Of a stretch of DNA of 64,000 bases, positions 32,013 through 41,082 are shown piece after piece. A program made the translations under genes and the position numbers. Source of the DNA: Kitasatospora sp044457565 (GTDB taxonomy: Bacteria; Actinomycetota; Actinomycetes; Streptomycetales; Streptomycetaceae); NCBI RefSeq assembly GCF_044457565.1, contig NZ_JBITGZ010000006.1:267025-331024 (forward strand). Reading direction: 5' to 3'. The number at the start of each line of letters is the position of its first letter. Positions within the stretch are counted from its first letter, which is position 1. The notes beneath the pieces are model-generated. The model did not search any database. It worked only from the letters and a program-made list of their open reading frames with translations, and was not told where the DNA came from.

Positions 32013-34355
32013 TCAGCGGCCGCCGCCACCGGGGTTGCCGTTGCCGTTCCCGTTGCCGTTCCCGTTGCCGTTCCCGTTGCCGCCGCCGGGGTTGCCGCCG
32101 ATGATGCCCGGCGGGAGGGTGAACCCGCCGCCGATCATGCCGCCACCCGGGTTGCCCCCGGGGTTCCCGCCGGCCGCAGCCGCGTCCCCGGCCGGCGGCG
32201 GGGTGGCCGTGGCGTTGGGGTCGGGCTTGGGCTGCGGGTCGGGGATGTCCATCATCGGCAGCGTCTGCATCGGCGCGCCGCGCAGGGCCTGGTTCATCGC
32301 CAGCTGCCAGATGGGGCCGGGGCCGGTCGCGCCGAAGACCTCCTTGTAGGAGGCACCGCCGATCTTGATGTTCTTCATCTCGACACCGCCGGCCGGACCG
32401 CCGAGCCAGACCGAGGTGGCGAGCTGGGGGGTGTAGCCGGTGAACCAGGCGGCCTTCTTGCCGTCCGAGGTACCGGTCTTGCCGGCGATCTCCCGGCCGC
32501 CCTCCAGGCCGAGCGAGGAGCCGGTGCCCTTCTCGGTCACGCCCTTGAGGATGGTGTTGATGGCGTCCGCGGTGTTGTCGGAGAAGGCCTGGCTGCAGGT
32601 GCTGGCCGGGACCTTCATGTCCTTGCCGTCCACCGTCGTGATCTTGTTGATCGCGACCGTGGTGCAGTACTTACCGTGCGCGGCGAAGGTCGCGTAGACG
32701 TTCGCCATGGTCAGCGGGCTCATCTCCTCCACACCGAGGCCCATGGCGGGGACCTCCTCCAGCGGCTTGCCGCTGGCCTTGGTGGTGATGCCGAGCTTGT
32801 TGGCCATCTGCTTGACGGGGCAGAGGCCGATCTCCTTCTCCATCTCGACGAAGTAGGTGTTGACCGACTTGGCCATGGCCAGCTTGAGCTGGAAGGCGCC
32901 GACCTCGTCCTTGCTCTCGTTCGGCACCATGACCTTGGGCTTCGAGGTGTTCTTCCAGACGCCGTCGCAGGTCTTCATCGTCGGGTACTCGATCTTGTTC
33001 TCGGTCGTGTACTCCTGCGTGGGCGAGAGCCCGGCCTCCAGGGCGGCGGCCGCCACGATCGGCTTGAAGGTCGAGCCCGGCTGGAAGCCGTTGCCGCCGC
33101 CCATCGCCGCGTCGACGTTGAGGTTGACGACGGTCTGGTTCTTGTTGGGGTCCAGACCGTACGGCCGGGTCTGCGCCATGGCGAGGATCTTGCCGGTGCC
33201 CGGCTCCACCATGGTGGCGGCGGCCGAGACGGGGTCGGTGACGAAGACCTTGGTGGTCACCGCGTTCTGGGCGGCGGCCTGCTTGTCCGGGTCGAGGGTG
33301 GTGTAGATGTTCAGGCCGCCCTGGTCCCAGAGCTTCTTGCGGTCGGCCGCGTTCTTGCCGAAGACCGGGTCCTGCTTGACCACGTGCCGGACGTAGTCGC
33401 AGAAGAAGCCCATGCCCGCGTTGGCCGTGATGCAGCCGTTCTGCGGGTCCTTGTACTTCAGGCCGAGCGGAGCCTCCTTGGCCGCCTTGGCCTCGTCCGC
33501 GCTGATGTGCTTGTTCTCCAGCAGCTTGTCGATCACCACGTTGCGGCGCTTCTGCGCGGCCTCCGGGTGGAGCACGGGGTCGTACGCCGTGGGGTTCTGC
33601 ACCAGCCCGGCCAGCATCGCGGCCTCGGGGATGGTCAGGTCCTTGTTGCTCTTGCTGAAGTACCGCTGCGAGGCGGCCTCGACGCCGTACGCCTGGTGCC
33701 CGTAGAACGTGATGTTCAGGTAGTTGGTGAGGATCTGGTCCTTGGTCAGATCCTCCTCCAGCTTGATGGCGTACTTCAGCTCCTGGATCTTGCGACCCAG
33801 GGTCTTGCGCTGCGCCTCCTGGACGGCGGCGACGTCGTCACCGGCCTTCTCGACGTTCACGTTCTTGACGTACTGCTGGGTCAGCGTCGACGCGCCCTGG
33901 GCGGCGGTGCCGCTCTCCGCGTTCTTGCTGGCCGCGCGCAGCACGCCCTTGAGGTCGACGGCGCCGTGCTCGTAGAAGCGGGCGTCCTCGATGTCGACCT
34001 GCGCCTTGCGCATGATCGGCGCCATCTGCTCGGCGGTCAGCACGGTGCGGTCGCGCTCGTAGACCTTGGCGATCACGCCGCCCTTGGCGTCGTAGATCAC
34101 GGACGCCTGGGAGAGCGGCGGGGTCTTGAAGTCGTCCGGGATGTTCTCGAAGCTCTCTGCGGTGCTCTTGGCGGTCAGCCCGAGCGCCCCCACGGCTGGC
34201 AGCGCCATACCGGCCAGCAGTACTCCGGAGAGCACGCTGACGGCCAGGAACTTCACACCGTTGCTCGCGTGGTCGAACGGTGAGCCGCTGCGCTGGCCGC
34301 GCGGAGCTCCGGGGTTTCCTGGGGGCTGGGATGCCATAGGGCGCTTCGGTGCCAT
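32013..34355 (-). CDS. Bifunctional penicillin-binding protein (class A, transglycosylase/transpeptidase)
   Basis: 780 aa. An N-terminal membrane anchor (about 33-52) is followed by GT51 glycosyltransferase motifs 'QVDIEDARFYEHGAVDLKG' and 'QGASTLTQQYVKN'. The transpeptidase domain has SxxK in 'FQPGSTFKPIVAA', SxN in 'AKSVNTYFVE' and KTG in 'IAGKTGTSDGKKAAW'. It polymerises and crosslinks peptidoglycan outside the membrane. The C-terminal tail is Pro/Gly/Asn-rich, ending with repeated GNGNGN. ATG 34355 gives MAPKRPMASQ; a GTG farther upstream (34454) adds unlikely residues. It diverges from the WhiB-like gene, the arrangement around wblA in S. coelicolor. Confidence 0.92.
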   Translation of the reverse strand: MAPKRPMASQPPGNPGAPRGQRSGSPFDHASNGVKFLAVSVLSGVLLAGMALPAVGALGLTAKSTAESFENIPDDFKTPPLSQASVIYDAKGGVIAKVYERDRTVLTAEQMAPIMRKAQVDIEDARFYEHGAVDLKGVLRAASKNAESGTAAQGASTLTQQYVKNVNVEKAGDDVAAVQEAQRKTLGRKIQELKYAIKLEEDLTKDQILTNYLNITFYGHQAYGVEAASQRYFSKSNKDLTIPEAAMLAGLVQNPTAYDPVLHPEAAQKRRNVVIDKLLENKHISADEAKAAKEAPLGLKYKDPQNGCITANAGMGFFCDYVRHVVKQDPVFGKNAADRKKLWDQGGLNIYTTLDPDKQAAAQNAVTTKVFVTDPVSAAATMVEPGTGKILAMAQTRPYGLDPNKNQTVVNLNVDAAMGGGNGFQPGSTFKPIVAAAALEAGLSPTQEYTTENKIEYPTMKTCDGVWKNTSKPKVMVPNESKDEVGAFQLKLAMAKSVNTYFVEMEKEIGLCPVKQMANKLGITTKASGKPLEEVPAMGLGVEEMSPLTMANVYATFAAHGKYCTTVAINKITTVDGKDMKVPASTCSQAFSDNTADAINTILKGVTEKGTGSSLGLEGGREIAGKTGTSDGKKAAWFTGYTPQLATSVWLGGPAGGVEMKNIKIGGASYKEVFGATGPGPIWQLAMNQALRGAPMQTLPMMDIPDPQPKPDPNATATPPPAGDAAAAGGNPGGNPGGGMIGGGFTLPPGIIGGNPGGGNGNGNGNGNGNGNGNPGGGGR

Positions 34356-34454
34356 GGGGAGAACCCTACGTCTCCGAATACCGCACATGGGGGCAGGTGT
34401 TCGCCTAGGCTTGTCACAAGCTTGCGACAGGTTCGCTGCGTCAATCCTCATCAC

Positions 34455-34710
34455 TCTTGTGAGTGATGAGGATTGCCTGAATCGTCCGAATTTTGGGTGA
34501 TTGGTGCCACAGGTATGCCCGCCGTCCGTCGCGCTCTGTTACGACCGGCATGGCGAGGGTGGCCCCCGAGGCCTTGACAAGGCCTGCGACCTGCGATCAC
34601 TCCAACGAGTGAGCTGACCGGTACCCATAGTCCAATCGGGTCATTCGAGATTGAGCCCGAAGGGGCTGTTGCAACCTGTCGTTCTTCCGTAACGTCCTCA
34701 ACTGGCAACG
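34455..34710 (+). promoter_or_regulatory. Divergent promoter region between the PBP and WhiB-like genes
   Basis: The 256-355 base gap is notably AT-richer than its surroundings. It includes a perfect TTGACA at 34574-34579 on the plus strand, though no good -10 hexamer at 17 bases. Developmental regulators are known to bind upstream of wblA in streptomycetes. No specific binding site can be named from this sequence. Confidence 0.4.
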
Positions 34711-35091
34711 GTGAATATGCCGTTGCCGCCGTGGGGGAGCCTCGATTCGGGAGAGGACGGCGCCGGCATGGGCTGGGTTGACGACTGGAGTGCGCAGGCC
34801 GCCTGCCGCACTAGTGATCCGGACGAACTGTTCGTCCAGGGGGCGGCGCAGAACCGCGCCAAGGCGGTGTGCAGCGGGTGTCCGGTACGCACCGAATGCC
34901 TGGCGGACGCGCTCGACAATCGGGTGGAGTTCGGAGTGTGGGGCGGTATGACGGAGCGCGAGCGTCGGGCGCTGCTGCGCCGCCGGCCGACCGTGATGTC
35001 GTGGCGCAGACTGCTGGAGACGGCGCGCACGGAGTACGAGGAGTCCCTCGCCACCGGCGTGATCCTCACCGACTACGCGCAGGCGGGCTGA
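34711..35091 (+). CDS. wblA: WhiB-family iron-sulfur transcriptional regulator, WblA-like
   Basis: Four cysteines for a [4Fe-4S] cluster are in 'QAACRTSDPDELF' and 'AVCSGCPVRTECLADAL' (C, then CxxC and a fourth). The turn 'VEFGVWGGMTERERRALLRRR' follows, typical of Wbl proteins that bind sigma region 4. The extended C-terminal tail 'VMSWRRLLETARTEYEESLA' and the location next to the PBP and paired ArsA ATPases match wblA, a pleiotropic regulator of sporulation and antibiotic production. The start is uncertain: GTG 34711 (126 aa) or ATG 34768 (107 aa, begins MGWVDDWSAQ, GAGAGGA upstream). Confidence 0.85.
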   Translation: MNMPLPPWGSLDSGEDGAGMGWVDDWSAQAACRTSDPDELFVQGAAQNRAKAVCSGCPVRTECLADALDNRVEFGVWGGMTERERRALLRRRPTVMSWRRLLETARTEYEESLATGVILTDYAQAG

Positions 35092-35161
35092 CCGCGCGCT
35101 CCCCGGCCGCCGGCGCCCGCGCCCCGCGCAGGCCGGCAGCGGCCGGCCGCCGCCCGGCGGG

Positions 35162-36382
35162 TCAGCCTGCGGTGGTTGCGCTGAGCCGGTCGCCGATGGC
35201 GCGCAGCCCGTCGAGGTCGTGGACGTCCCCGGGCAGCGCGGCGACCTCGACGATCGGCACGTCCGGGTACACCGAGACGAAGCGGTCGCGGGTCCGCCGT
35301 TCCCTGGCCATGATCTGCATCCGCTCGGCGTGCAGCCGCAGCAGTCCGGCCGCGAGCAGTTCGGCCTCGGGGGAGGCGGTTTCCGAGCCGTTCTCCTCCA
35401 GTGCCTCGGCCGCGGCCAGTGCCCGCGCCGCCGTCAGCTGCGGGGCGCCGGAGCCGTGCACCCGGTTGAGCACCAGTCCGGCCAGTGGCATCCGGTCGGC
35501 CTCCAGCCGGTCGACGAAGTACGCGGCCTCGCGCAGCGCGTCCCGCTCGGGGGCCGCCACCACCAGGAACGCCGTGCCGGGTGCCTTCAGCAGCTGGTAG
35601 GTGCGGTCGGCGCGCTCACGGAAGCCGCCGAACATCGAGTCCATGGCGCTGACGAAGGTCTGTACGTCGGTCAGCAGCTGGGCGCCGAAGATCTTGCCCA
35701 GGGTGCCGGTGAGCAGCCCCATTCCGACGTTCAGGAACTTCATCGCGCTGCGCCCGCCGACCTTGGCCGGCGCGGTCAGCACCCGGATCAGCCTGCCGTC
35801 CAGGAAGGAGCCCAGCCGGTTCGGCGCGTCCAGGAAGTCCAGCGCCGAGCGGGAGGGCGGGGTGTCGACGACGATCAGGTCCCACTCGTCGGCCGCGCGC
35901 AGCTGGCCGAGCTTCTCCATCGCCATGTACTCCTGCGTGCCCGCGAAGCCGGCCGAAAGGGACTGGTAGAACGGGTTCTCCATGATCGCCCTGGCCCGTT
36001 CGGGCTCGGCGTGGGCGAGCACGACCTCGTCGAAGGTCCGCTTCATGTCGAGCATCATGGCCTGGAGTTCGCCGTCGCCGTTGACCCCCTTGACCACCCG
36101 GGGGGTGTTGTCCAGCTCGGTCAGGCCCATCGACTGGGCGAGCCTGCGGGCCGGGTCGATGGTCAGCACGACCACCTTCCGGCCGCGCTCCGCCGCCCGT
36201 AGGCCGATCGCCGCCGCGGTGGTCGTCTTGCCGACGCCGCCGGAGCCGCAGCAGACCACGATCCGGGTCGCCGGGTCGTCGATCAGCAGGTCGACCGCCA
36301 GCGAGGTGCCCTTGAGCCCGCCGGTCCGCTGTGCCGCCGCGCCCTTGCCGCCGTGCGCGCTGCCACCCGTGCCGCCGCTCAT
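35162..36382 (-). CDS. ArsA family ATPase, second of a pair
   Basis: 406 aa. Deviant Walker A 'CCGSGGVGKTTTAAAIG' (KGGVGK type), 'VVLTIDPARRLAQSMGL' switch and 'WDLIVVDTPPSRSALDFLD' (Walker B/switch II) identify the ArsA/Get3 group of SIMIBI ATPases. Eukaryotic relatives insert tail-anchored proteins and others pump arsenite. No arsenite-binding cysteines or ars genes are nearby, so arsenic resistance is unlikely. Paired ArsA-like genes beside wblA are a conserved actinobacterial arrangement; homologues affect morphology. The start overlaps the stop of the other ArsA gene (ATGA), suggesting a heterodimer. Confidence 0.88.
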   Translation of the reverse strand: MSGGTGGSAHGGKGAAAQRTGGLKGTSLAVDLLIDDPATRIVVCCGSGGVGKTTTAAAIGLRAAERGRKVVVLTIDPARRLAQSMGLTELDNTPRVVKGVNGDGELQAMMLDMKRTFDEVVLAHAEPERARAIMENPFYQSLSAGFAGTQEYMAMEKLGQLRAADEWDLIVVDTPPSRSALDFLDAPNRLGSFLDGRLIRVLTAPAKVGGRSAMKFLNVGMGLLTGTLGKIFGAQLLTDVQTFVSAMDSMFGGFRERADRTYQLLKAPGTAFLVVAAPERDALREAAYFVDRLEADRMPLAGLVLNRVHGSGAPQLTAARALAAAEALEENGSETASPEAELLAAGLLRLHAERMQIMARERRTRDRFVSVYPDVPIVEVAALPGDVHDLDGLRAIGDRLSATTAG

Positions 36383-37464
36383 GCCGCCCCCTGCCGCTTC
36401 AGCTCGCCCGCCAACCGGTACAGCCCGCCCAGATCCACGCCCTCGCCCAGCAGCGGCAGCTCGTACGTCGGCTGCTTGAGCTGCTGGAGGTCCGCCCGCT
36501 GCGCCCGCTCCAGCTCGACCCGCTCGGCGTGCTCGCGGGCCTGCTCCAGCAGCGGGTCGATCAGCGGCTCCACCGCGGTGCGCACCGCCTGGGCGCTGCG
36601 CGAACGTCCGCCCAGGCCCGCCTCGCCGAGCGCGAGCGCGACCTCCTCGCGGTGGTCGCCGCTCACCGCCGCCACCGCGGCGGCGTCCAGCAACGGCGGC
36701 CGAACCATGTTCACCAGCACCCCGCCCACCGGCAGCTGCGCCTCCCGCAGGTCGGTGAAGCCGTCGACGGTCTCCTGCACCGGCATCTCCTCCAGCAGGG
36801 TCACCAGGTGCACCGCCGTCTCGGGGGACTTCAGCACCCGCATCACGGCCTGCGCCTGTCCGTGGATCGGCCCGAACCTGGCCAGCCCGGCCACCTCGGA
36901 GTTGACGTTCAGAAACCTGGTGATCCGTCCGGTCGGCGGCGCGTCCATCACGACCGCGTCGTACGCGCGGCGGCCGTCCGGACCCTTGCGGCGGGCCGCC
37001 TCGCAGGCCTTGCCGGTGAGCAGGACGTCCCGCACGCCCGGGGCGATGGTGGTCGCGAAGTCGACGAAGCCGACCTTCTGCAGGGCCTTGCCGGCCCGGC
37101 CGAGCTTGTAGAACATGTCGAGGTACTCGAGCAGCGCCTGCTCGGTGTCGATCGCCAGTGCGAAGACCTCCCCGCCGCCCTCCCCGGGCAGTCCGAGCTG
37201 AGCGGGCGACACGGAGGCGATCCGGCGTTCCTCGTACGGCAGTGCGGCGATGCCGAACAGCTCGGCGATGCCCTGCCGGCCCTCGACCTCGATCAGCAGG
37301 GTCCGTCCGCCCTCGGCCGCGAGAGCCAGCGCCAGGGCGGCGGCGACCGTCGTCTTCCCGGTGCCGCCCTTGCCGCTGACGACGTGCAGCCGCACGCCTT
37401 CCCAGTCGCCTGCCGCCGCGCTGTCGGGGTCGCGCCGGGCCGCCTGGCCGGGGGTGCGTGCCAC
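36379..37464 (-). CDS. ArsA family ATPase, first of a pair
   Basis: 361 aa. Walker A 'VVSGKGGTGKTTVAAALA', 'TLLIEVEGRQGIAELFG', and 'AYDAVVMDAPPTGRITRFLN' as the switch II segment place it in the ArsA/Get3 group, diverged from its partner. GTG 37464 is chosen because a GGAG lies upstream and an earlier start would add an Arg-rich stretch unlike the family. The last codons overlap the partner's ATG, so the two are co-translated. Confidence 0.87.
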   Translation of the reverse strand: MARTPGQAARRDPDSAAAGDWEGVRLHVVSGKGGTGKTTVAAALALALAAEGGRTLLIEVEGRQGIAELFGIAALPYEERRIASVSPAQLGLPGEGGGEVFALAIDTEQALLEYLDMFYKLGRAGKALQKVGFVDFATTIAPGVRDVLLTGKACEAARRKGPDGRRAYDAVVMDAPPTGRITRFLNVNSEVAGLARFGPIHGQAQAVMRVLKSPETAVHLVTLLEEMPVQETVDGFTDLREAQLPVGGVLVNMVRPPLLDAAAVAAVSGDHREEVALALGEAGLGGRSRSAQAVRTAVEPLIDPLLEQAREHAERVELERAQRADLQQLKQPTYELPLLGEGVDLGGLYRLAGELKRQGAA

Positions 37465-37694
37465 GCTCCGTCTCCGTCCGTTCCGAGGGCCGGCACCGCG
37501 AGGTGCCCTCCCGCGAGGGTAACCAGGGACCGCGCCCGATGCCGGGAGCATCAGGGTGGCCGGGCCTGATTCATGCCCGGTTTGTGTCCCACCTCACACG
37601 CCGGCCCCGGCCCGGCCCGCCCGGCGGGTCGTCACGTCCGCCGACGCGCCCGGCGCGACGGCGCCCCGCCTCCCGGCTCGTCTAGAGTCAGCGC

Positions 37695-37853
37695 ATGACC
37701 AAGTGGGAATACGTAACCGTGCCGCTGCTGGTGCACGCCACCAAGCAGATCCTCGACTCCTGGGGCCAGGACGGCTGGGAGCTCGTCCAGGTCGTCCCCG
37801 GCCCGAACCCGGAGCAGCTGGTGGCCTACCTCAAGCGGGAGAAGACGGCATGA
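37695..37853 (+). CDS. DUF4177 small protein
   Basis: 52 aa: starts MTKWEYVTVPLLVHA, with 'QILDSWGQDGWELVQVV' in the middle and 'LVAYLKREKTA' at the end. This is the compact DUF4177 pattern in which a conserved GWEL follows a helix. The function of the family is unknown. Codon usage is strongly G/C at third positions. The stop overlaps the RidA start (ATGA), so it is the first gene of a coupled pair. Confidence 0.85.
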   Translation: MTKWEYVTVPLLVHATKQILDSWGQDGWELVQVVPGPNPEQLVAYLKREKTA

Positions 37854-38314
37854 GCCAGGTCGAGAGCAAGCTGGCCGAGCTGGGCCTGACGCTGCCCGAG
37901 GTGGCCGCGCCGGTCGCCGCGTACGTGCCGGCCGTCCACTCCGGCGAGTACGTCTTCACCTCCGGTCAGCTGCCGATGGTGGCGGGCAAGCTGCAGAGCA
38001 CCGGCAAGGTCGGCGCCGAGGTCACCCCGGAGGAGGCCAAGGCCCTCGCCCAGATCTGCGCGCTCAACGCGCTGGCGGCCGTGAAGTCGCTGATCGGTGA
38101 CCTGGACCGGGTCGAGAAGGTCGTGAAGGTGGTGGGCTTCGTCGCCTCCGCCTCCGACTTCACCGGCCAGCCCGGTGTGATCAACGGTGCGAGCGAGCTG
38201 CTCGGTCAGGTCTTCGGTGCCGCCGGGGTGCACGCCCGCAGCGCGGTGGGTGTCGCGGTGCTGCCGCTGGACGCCCCGGTCGAGATCGAGATCCAGGTCC
38301 GGGTCAAGGCCTGA
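37850..38314 (+). CDS. RidA family protein (YjgF/YER057c/UK114)
   Basis: 154 aa. 'AAYVPAVHSGEYVFTSGQLP' and 'LAALNALAAVKSLIGDLDRV'-like 'ALNALAAVKSLIGDLDRV' fit, as does the C-terminal 'HARSAVGVAVLPLDAPVEIE', whose Arg binds the carboxylate in RidA enzymes. RidA deaminates reactive enamine/imine intermediates made by PLP enzymes. This is the longer actinobacterial subgroup, so true deaminase activity is not certain. ATG 37850 overlaps the DUF4177 stop. Confidence 0.9.
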   Translation: MSQVESKLAELGLTLPEVAAPVAAYVPAVHSGEYVFTSGQLPMVAGKLQSTGKVGAEVTPEEAKALAQICALNALAAVKSLIGDLDRVEKVVKVVGFVASASDFTGQPGVINGASELLGQVFGAAGVHARSAVGVAVLPLDAPVEIEIQVRVKA

Positions 38315-38439
38315 CCCGTCCGCGAGGCCCGCTCGCCCGTCCGCGAGGCCCCGCTCACCGGGTGCTCACCCTGGGGACGCAGCGAATCGGCGGGGTTGGG
38401 CTCTGTCCAACCCCGCCTCCGGCTGCGTAGCATCCGGGC

Positions 38440-39327
38440 ATGGATCACCAGGCGAAGACGCTCCCGATGCCGCCCTCCTGGCCTGCCCGGATCCGGGCGC
38501 TGGAGGCCGGCGAGCTGACCCCGCCGGTGCCCAGGCCCGCCGCCACCGTGGTGCTGCTGCGCGACGGCGCGGACGGCCCGCAGGCGTACCTGCTGCGCCG
38601 CCGTACCTCGATGGCCTTCGCCGGCGGGATGTACGCGTACCCGGGCGGCGGGGTGGATCCGCGGGACGCCGAGGCCGAGATCGGCTGGGCCGGTCCGAGC
38701 CCCGAGGAGTGGGCGAAGCGGCTCGGGGTGGACCGGCGCACGGCGCAGGCGGTGGTCTGCGCGGCCGTCCGTGAGACCTTCGAGGAGGCCGGCGTCCTGC
38801 TGGCGGGCCCGGACGCCCACGCCATCGCCGACGCGGGGGACTGGAGCGCCGAGCGGGCCGCCCTTGAGGCGCACGAGCTCTCCTTCGCCGACTTCCTGCG
38901 CACCCACGGCCTGGTACTGCGCAGCGACCTGTTGGCCGCCTGGGCCCGCTGGGTGACGCCGGTCTTCGAGGAGCGGCGCTTCGACGCCTGGTTCTTCGTC
39001 GCGGCCCTGCCGCCGGGCCAGCTGGCGGCCAGCGAGGTCGGCGAGGCCGACCGGGTCGCCTGGCTCTCGCCGGCCGAGGCCGTGCGCGGGTACGAGCAGG
39101 GCACGTACGGCATGCTGCCGCCCACCGTGACGGTGCTGCGCGAGCTGCTGCCGGTGCGCACGGCCGCGCACGCCCTGGACGCGGCCGAGGGCCGCCCCCT
39201 GGACCCCGTACTCGGCCGGGCCGAGGTGGCGGGTGATCGAATGACAGTGCGATGGTCGGGGTATGAGGAGCTGACCATCGACGGACACTTTCCCGAGGAA
39301 GGACCATCGCCCGATGAACCACAATGA
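38440..39327 (+). CDS. NUDIX hydrolase with long insertion (NUDT19-like)
   Basis: 295 aa. The N-terminal half 'RPAATVVLLRDGADGPQAYL' and 'MAFAGGMYAYPGGGVD' lead to a Nudix box split by about 40 residues, its second half being 'AVRETFEEAGVLLAG' (REtxEEaG). Such insertions occur in the NUDT19 group, which can cleave CoA derivatives; the substrate here is unknown. ATG 38440. The last 14 bases overlap the next small gene. Confidence 0.88.
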   Translation: MDHQAKTLPMPPSWPARIRALEAGELTPPVPRPAATVVLLRDGADGPQAYLLRRRTSMAFAGGMYAYPGGGVDPRDAEAEIGWAGPSPEEWAKRLGVDRRTAQAVVCAAVRETFEEAGVLLAGPDAHAIADAGDWSAERAALEAHELSFADFLRTHGLVLRSDLLAAWARWVTPVFEERRFDAWFFVAALPPGQLAASEVGEADRVAWLSPAEAVRGYEQGTYGMLPPTVTVLRELLPVRTAAHALDAAEGRPLDPVLGRAEVAGDRMTVRWSGYEELTIDGHFPEEGPSPDEPQ

Positions 39328-39505
39328 CGTGGCTCGCCAGACGGCGCCGCAGCTGCCCGCCCGTGCCCTCACCTCTTACACCCTGACGCCGCGGGTCCTC
39401 GGCCTCCACGGCGCCGAGCGCGTGGGCGAGGAGCCGTGGCTGCGCCCGCTGGCCCGCCCGCTCCCGGCCCGCCGCCTGTTCCGCCTCTGCGAGGGCGGCC
39501 GGTGA
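39314..39505 (+). CDS. Small hypothetical protein between NUDIX and MBL genes
   Basis: 63 aa, basic, no signal or membrane helix: begins MNHNDVARQTAPQLPARALT and ends PLPARRLFRLCEGGR. No family recognised. Evidence that it is real: its ATG lies inside the end of the NUDIX gene after GAGGAAGGA, its stop overlaps the next start (GTGA), and third codon positions are mostly G or C. Its job may be only to couple translation of its neighbours. Confidence 0.55.
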   Translation: MNHNDVARQTAPQLPARALTSYTLTPRVLGLHGAERVGEEPWLRPLARPLPARRLFRLCEGGR

Positions 39506-40323
39506 GCGGTCTCCTCCCGGGTGACCCCGCCGCCGGCATCGGCGGCGAGGCCACCTCGCGGGCGCTCTGCGTGCTGGCGCCGAACCCGTCACCGATGACG
39601 CTGGACGGCACCAACACCTGGCTGCTCTCCGAGCCCGGCTCGGACCTGGCCGTGGTCGTCGACCCCGGCCCGCTGCACGAGGGTCACCTGCGCCGGGTGA
39701 TCGACACCGCGGAGCAGCAGGGCAAGCGCGTGGCGCTGACCCTGCTCACCCACGGCCACGCCGACCACGCCGAGGGCGCCGTCCGCTTCGCCGAGCTCAC
39801 CGGCACGAAGGTCCGCGCACTCGACCCGGCGCACCGCCTGGGCGACGAGGGCCTGCACCACGGCGAGCGGCTGGAGATCGGCGGCCTGGACCTGCGGGTG
39901 ATCGGCACCCCCGGCCACACCTCCGACTCGCTGACCTTCCACCTGCCCGCCGACGGCGCGATCCTCACCGGCGACACCGTGCTCGGCCGCGGCACCACGA
40001 TGGTCGCCCACCCGGACGGGCAGCTCGGCGACTACCTGGACTCGCTGCGGCGCCTGCACACCATGGCCACCGTGCAGGGCGTGCGGACGGTGCTGCCCGG
40101 CCACGGCCCGGTGCTCGCGGACGCGCTCGGCGCGGTCGACTACTACCTGGCGCACCGCGCGAACCGGCTCGCGCAGGTGGAGACGGCCGTCGAGGCCGGC
40201 TGCCGGACGGCGGCCGACGTGGTGGCCCGGGTCTACGCGGACGTCGACCGGGCCCTGTGGCCGGCCGCGGAGCTCTCCGTCCGCGCGCAACTGCAGTACC
40301 TGGAGGACCACGGCCTGATCTGA
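39502..40323 (+). CDS. MBL-fold metallohydrolase
   Basis: 273 aa. The metal motif 'LLTHGHADHAEGAVRF' (HxHxDH), then 'VIGTPGHTSDSLTFHLP', 'ILTGDTVLGRGTT' and 'VLPGHGPVLAD' supply the remaining ligands. The C-terminal helical part 'YLAHRANRLAQVETAVEAG' is typical of LACTB2-like members, some of which are RNases or thioesterases. The substrate is unknown. GTG 39502 gives SGLLPGDPAAG and overlaps the preceding stop. Confidence 0.88.
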   Translation: MSGLLPGDPAAGIGGEATSRALCVLAPNPSPMTLDGTNTWLLSEPGSDLAVVVDPGPLHEGHLRRVIDTAEQQGKRVALTLLTHGHADHAEGAVRFAELTGTKVRALDPAHRLGDEGLHHGERLEIGGLDLRVIGTPGHTSDSLTFHLPADGAILTGDTVLGRGTTMVAHPDGQLGDYLDSLRRLHTMATVQGVRTVLPGHGPVLADALGAVDYYLAHRANRLAQVETAVEAGCRTAADVVARVYADVDRALWPAAELSVRAQLQYLEDHGLI

Positions 40324-40352
40324 GGCCGGCCCGCCCTCCGCGGCGAACACGA

Positions 40353-40381
40353 GGGCCCGTACGCCGCCGGCGTACGGGCCC
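40353..40381. terminator. Bidirectional terminator between MBL and crp genes
   Basis: A 13-bp perfect stem GGGCCCGTACGCC with a GCC loop lies between the ends of two convergent genes. Confidence 0.85.
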
Positions 40382-40407
40382 CGCTCACTGCCGGGGTGCG
40401 CGCGAGG

Positions 40408-41082
40408 TCAGCGCGAGCGCCGGGACAGCCGCTCGACGTCCATCAGGACCACCGCGCGGGCCTCCAGCTTCAGCCAGCCACGGCCGGCGAAGTCGGCGAG
40501 CGCCTTGTTGACCGTCTCGCGGGAGGCGCCGACCAGCTGGGCCAGCTCCTCCTGGGTGAGGTCGTGGGCGACGTGGATGCCCTCCTCGGACTGCACGCCG
40601 AAGCGGCGCGACAGGTCCAGCAGGGCCTTGGCGACGCGGCCGGGGACGTCCGAGAACACCAGGTCCGACATGGTGTCGTTGGTCCGGCGAAGACGGCGGG
40701 CGATGGCCCGCAGCAGCGCGATGGAGACCTCGGGGCGGGCGTGCAGCCAGGGCTGGAGGTCGCCGTGGCCCAGGCCCAGCAGCTTGACCTCGGTCAGCGC
40801 GCTGGCGGTGGCGGTACGCGGGCCCGGGTCGAACAGCGACAGCTCGCCGATCATCTCGCTGGGGCCGAGCACCGCGAGCATGTTCTCGCGGCCGTCGGGC
40901 GAGGCCCGGTGCAGCTTGACCTTGCCCTCGGCGACGACGTACAGCCGGTCGCCCGGGTCGCCCTCGTGGAACAGCGACTCACCGCGGGCGAGGGTCACCT
41001 CGGTCATGGAAGCGCGCAGCTCGCCGGCCTGCTCGTCGTCGAGTGCCGCAAAGAGTGCGGCGCGCCGCAGAACGTCGTCCAC
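40408..41082 (-). CDS. crp: Housekeeping Crp/Fnr regulator (cAMP receptor protein)
   Basis: 224 aa, the length of S. coelicolor Crp. The cNMP domain includes 'EGDPGDRLYVVAEGKVKLH' and the phosphate-binding cassette 'IGELSLFDPGPRTATA'. The C-terminal HTH is 'LTQEELAQLVGASRETVNKA' with 'GWLKLEARAVVLMDVERLS'. In streptomycetes Crp controls germination and antibiotic gene expression. GTG 41082 gives the conserved VDDVLRRAALFAALDD; a start 11 codons earlier is unlikely. In related genomes nth is normally its immediate neighbour; here 15 kb separate them. Confidence 0.93.
   Translation of the reverse strand: MDDVLRRAALFAALDDEQAGELRASMTEVTLARGESLFHEGDPGDRLYVVAEGKVKLHRASPDGRENMLAVLGPSEMIGELSLFDPGPRTATASALTEVKLLGLGHGDLQPWLHARPEVSIALLRAIARRLRRTNDTMSDLVFSDVPGRVAKALLDLSRRFGVQSEEGIHVAHDLTQEELAQLVGASRETVNKALADFAGRGWLKLEARAVVLMDVERLSRRSR

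Noticed and set aside
35162..37464. Arsenic resistance operon
   Set aside because: ArsA-like ATPases only; no arsB, arsC, arsR or metal-binding cysteines. The paired-ArsA/wblA neighbourhood is a different, conserved context.
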